A stretch of DNA of 7,250 bases, taken from NCBI GenBank assembly GCA_964532085.1, contig CAZHHH010000123.1:1-7250 (forward strand). The letters are read 5' to 3'. The stretch is from CAZHHH01 sp964532085 (GTDB taxonomy: Bacteria; Bacteroidota; Bacteroidia; Bacteroidales; Marinilabiliaceae). Under the pieces are notes generated by a model. That model saw only the letters and a list, made by a program, of their open reading frames with translations, did not search any database and was not told where the DNA came from. Made by a program: the position numbers and the translations under genes. Below, in pieces: positions 7,037 to 7,250 of this stretch; position 1 is the first letter of the stretch, and every line of letters begins with the position of its first letter.

Positions 7037-7106
7037 CTTGCTAATTATCTGAATGCTAGTACCTATCGATCTGTTCTTTAACTCACTTATAAACATAAAA
7101 ATAAAG

Positions 7107-7178
7107 TTGCAACACCCAAAAGCAGCAACAAAATATCATAAACGCCTGATTATGTACAAATTATGCTGGGTGTTGCAA
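7107..7178. repeat. Terminal hairpin inside the 724-bp element
   Basis: TTGCAACACCCA followed by AAAGCA (7107-7124) pairs with TGCTGGGTGTTGCAA (7164-7178), a 12-bp perfect stem extended by GCA/TGC across a 3-nt bulge. The loop is about 39 nt. The outer block equals the left end of the element, so the right end carries the block in both orientations. Confidence 0.7.
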
Positions 7179-7193
7179 AAAAGTGACGAAAAC

Positions 7194-7250
7194 AAAGGGG
7201 TGCTGTGCTACCCTAAAGCGTAAATACAAAACGTAATTTTCATTACTTAA
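7194..7250. repeat. Interspersed inverted-repeat element, copy R4 (partial, runs off window)
   Basis: From AAAGGGGTGCT onward this matches R2 from 6028 to 6080, except for a 5-bp tandem insertion (GTGCT) in the loop of the GGGT/ACCC mini-hairpin (7198-7213). The pyrimidine lead and left inverted arm are missing, and the right part continues beyond 7250. Confidence 0.85.

Larger units (their letters stand above)
6471..7194. mobile_element. Putative 724-bp non-autonomous element with compound inverted ends
   Basis: The left end reads TGTTTTCGTCA then TTGCAACACCCA (6471-6493). The right end carries the reverse complement of both blocks, TGGGTGTTGCAA (7167-7178) and TGACGAAAACA (7184-7194), with five extra bases between them. 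A third TTGCAACACCCA lies at 7107-7118. No open frame of useful length is seen inside, so any transposase would act in trans. The element is flanked by direct copies of a 43-bp piece of the R repeat (6427-6469 and 7194-7241, the latter with 5 inserted bases). I do not recognise the family; a decayed insertion sequence is an alternative. Confidence 0.6.

Noticed and set aside
7107..7178. Integron attC site
   Set aside because: The arms form a hairpin, but the expected RYYYAAC/GTTRRRY outer boxes with paired inner boxes are not convincing, and there is no cassette gene or integrase.
5888..7250. CRISPR array
   Set aside because: The repeats are few, long and unevenly spaced, with no regular spacers and no cas genes.

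Overview
The window looks like chromosomal DNA from a member of the Bacteroidota, most likely Bacteroidales. Three things point there: AT-rich sequence; promoters of the TTTG / TAnnTTTG type, with a textbook example in front of the tRNA pair; and the forms of the aminoacyl-tRNA synthetases (an asparaginyl-tRNA synthetase with the insertion typical of this phylum, and a methionyl-tRNA synthetase with a KISTS loop and a fused C-terminal tRNA-binding domain). Genus and species cannot be named from the sequence alone.

Left half (about 120-4544), all on the minus strand, is translation machinery. In transcription order it runs metG (methionyl-tRNA synthetase), then a tRNA-Ser(GCU)/tRNA-Pro(UGG) pair with its own strong promoter and terminator, then asnS (asparaginyl-tRNA synthetase), which ends in a clear intrinsic terminator. 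Between the tRNAs and asnS is about 500 bp without a gene, holding one copy (R1) of an interspersed inverted-repeat element.

Middle (4545-5927). A short intergenic region with two back-to-back promoter-like -7 boxes separates metG from a plus-strand pair: an LD-carboxypeptidase (murein peptide recycling, S66 family) and, overlapping it by 8 nt, a YraN/UPF0102 nuclease-fold protein. The two are probably translationally coupled.

Right end (5928-7250) has no credible intact gene and is the unusual part. It is built of nested repeats: a second copy of the inverted-repeat element (R2); a 184-bp direct duplication that copies the last 12 codons of yraN plus downstream DNA, including a truncated R3; and a 724-bp apparently non-autonomous element with compound terminal inverted repeats. 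That element contains a cluster of REP-like palindromes and sits between two copies of the same 43-bp piece of the R repeat. A fourth copy (R4) runs off the right edge. No new protein system is visible. The main candidate for something undescribed is this repeat family and the element inserted in it.
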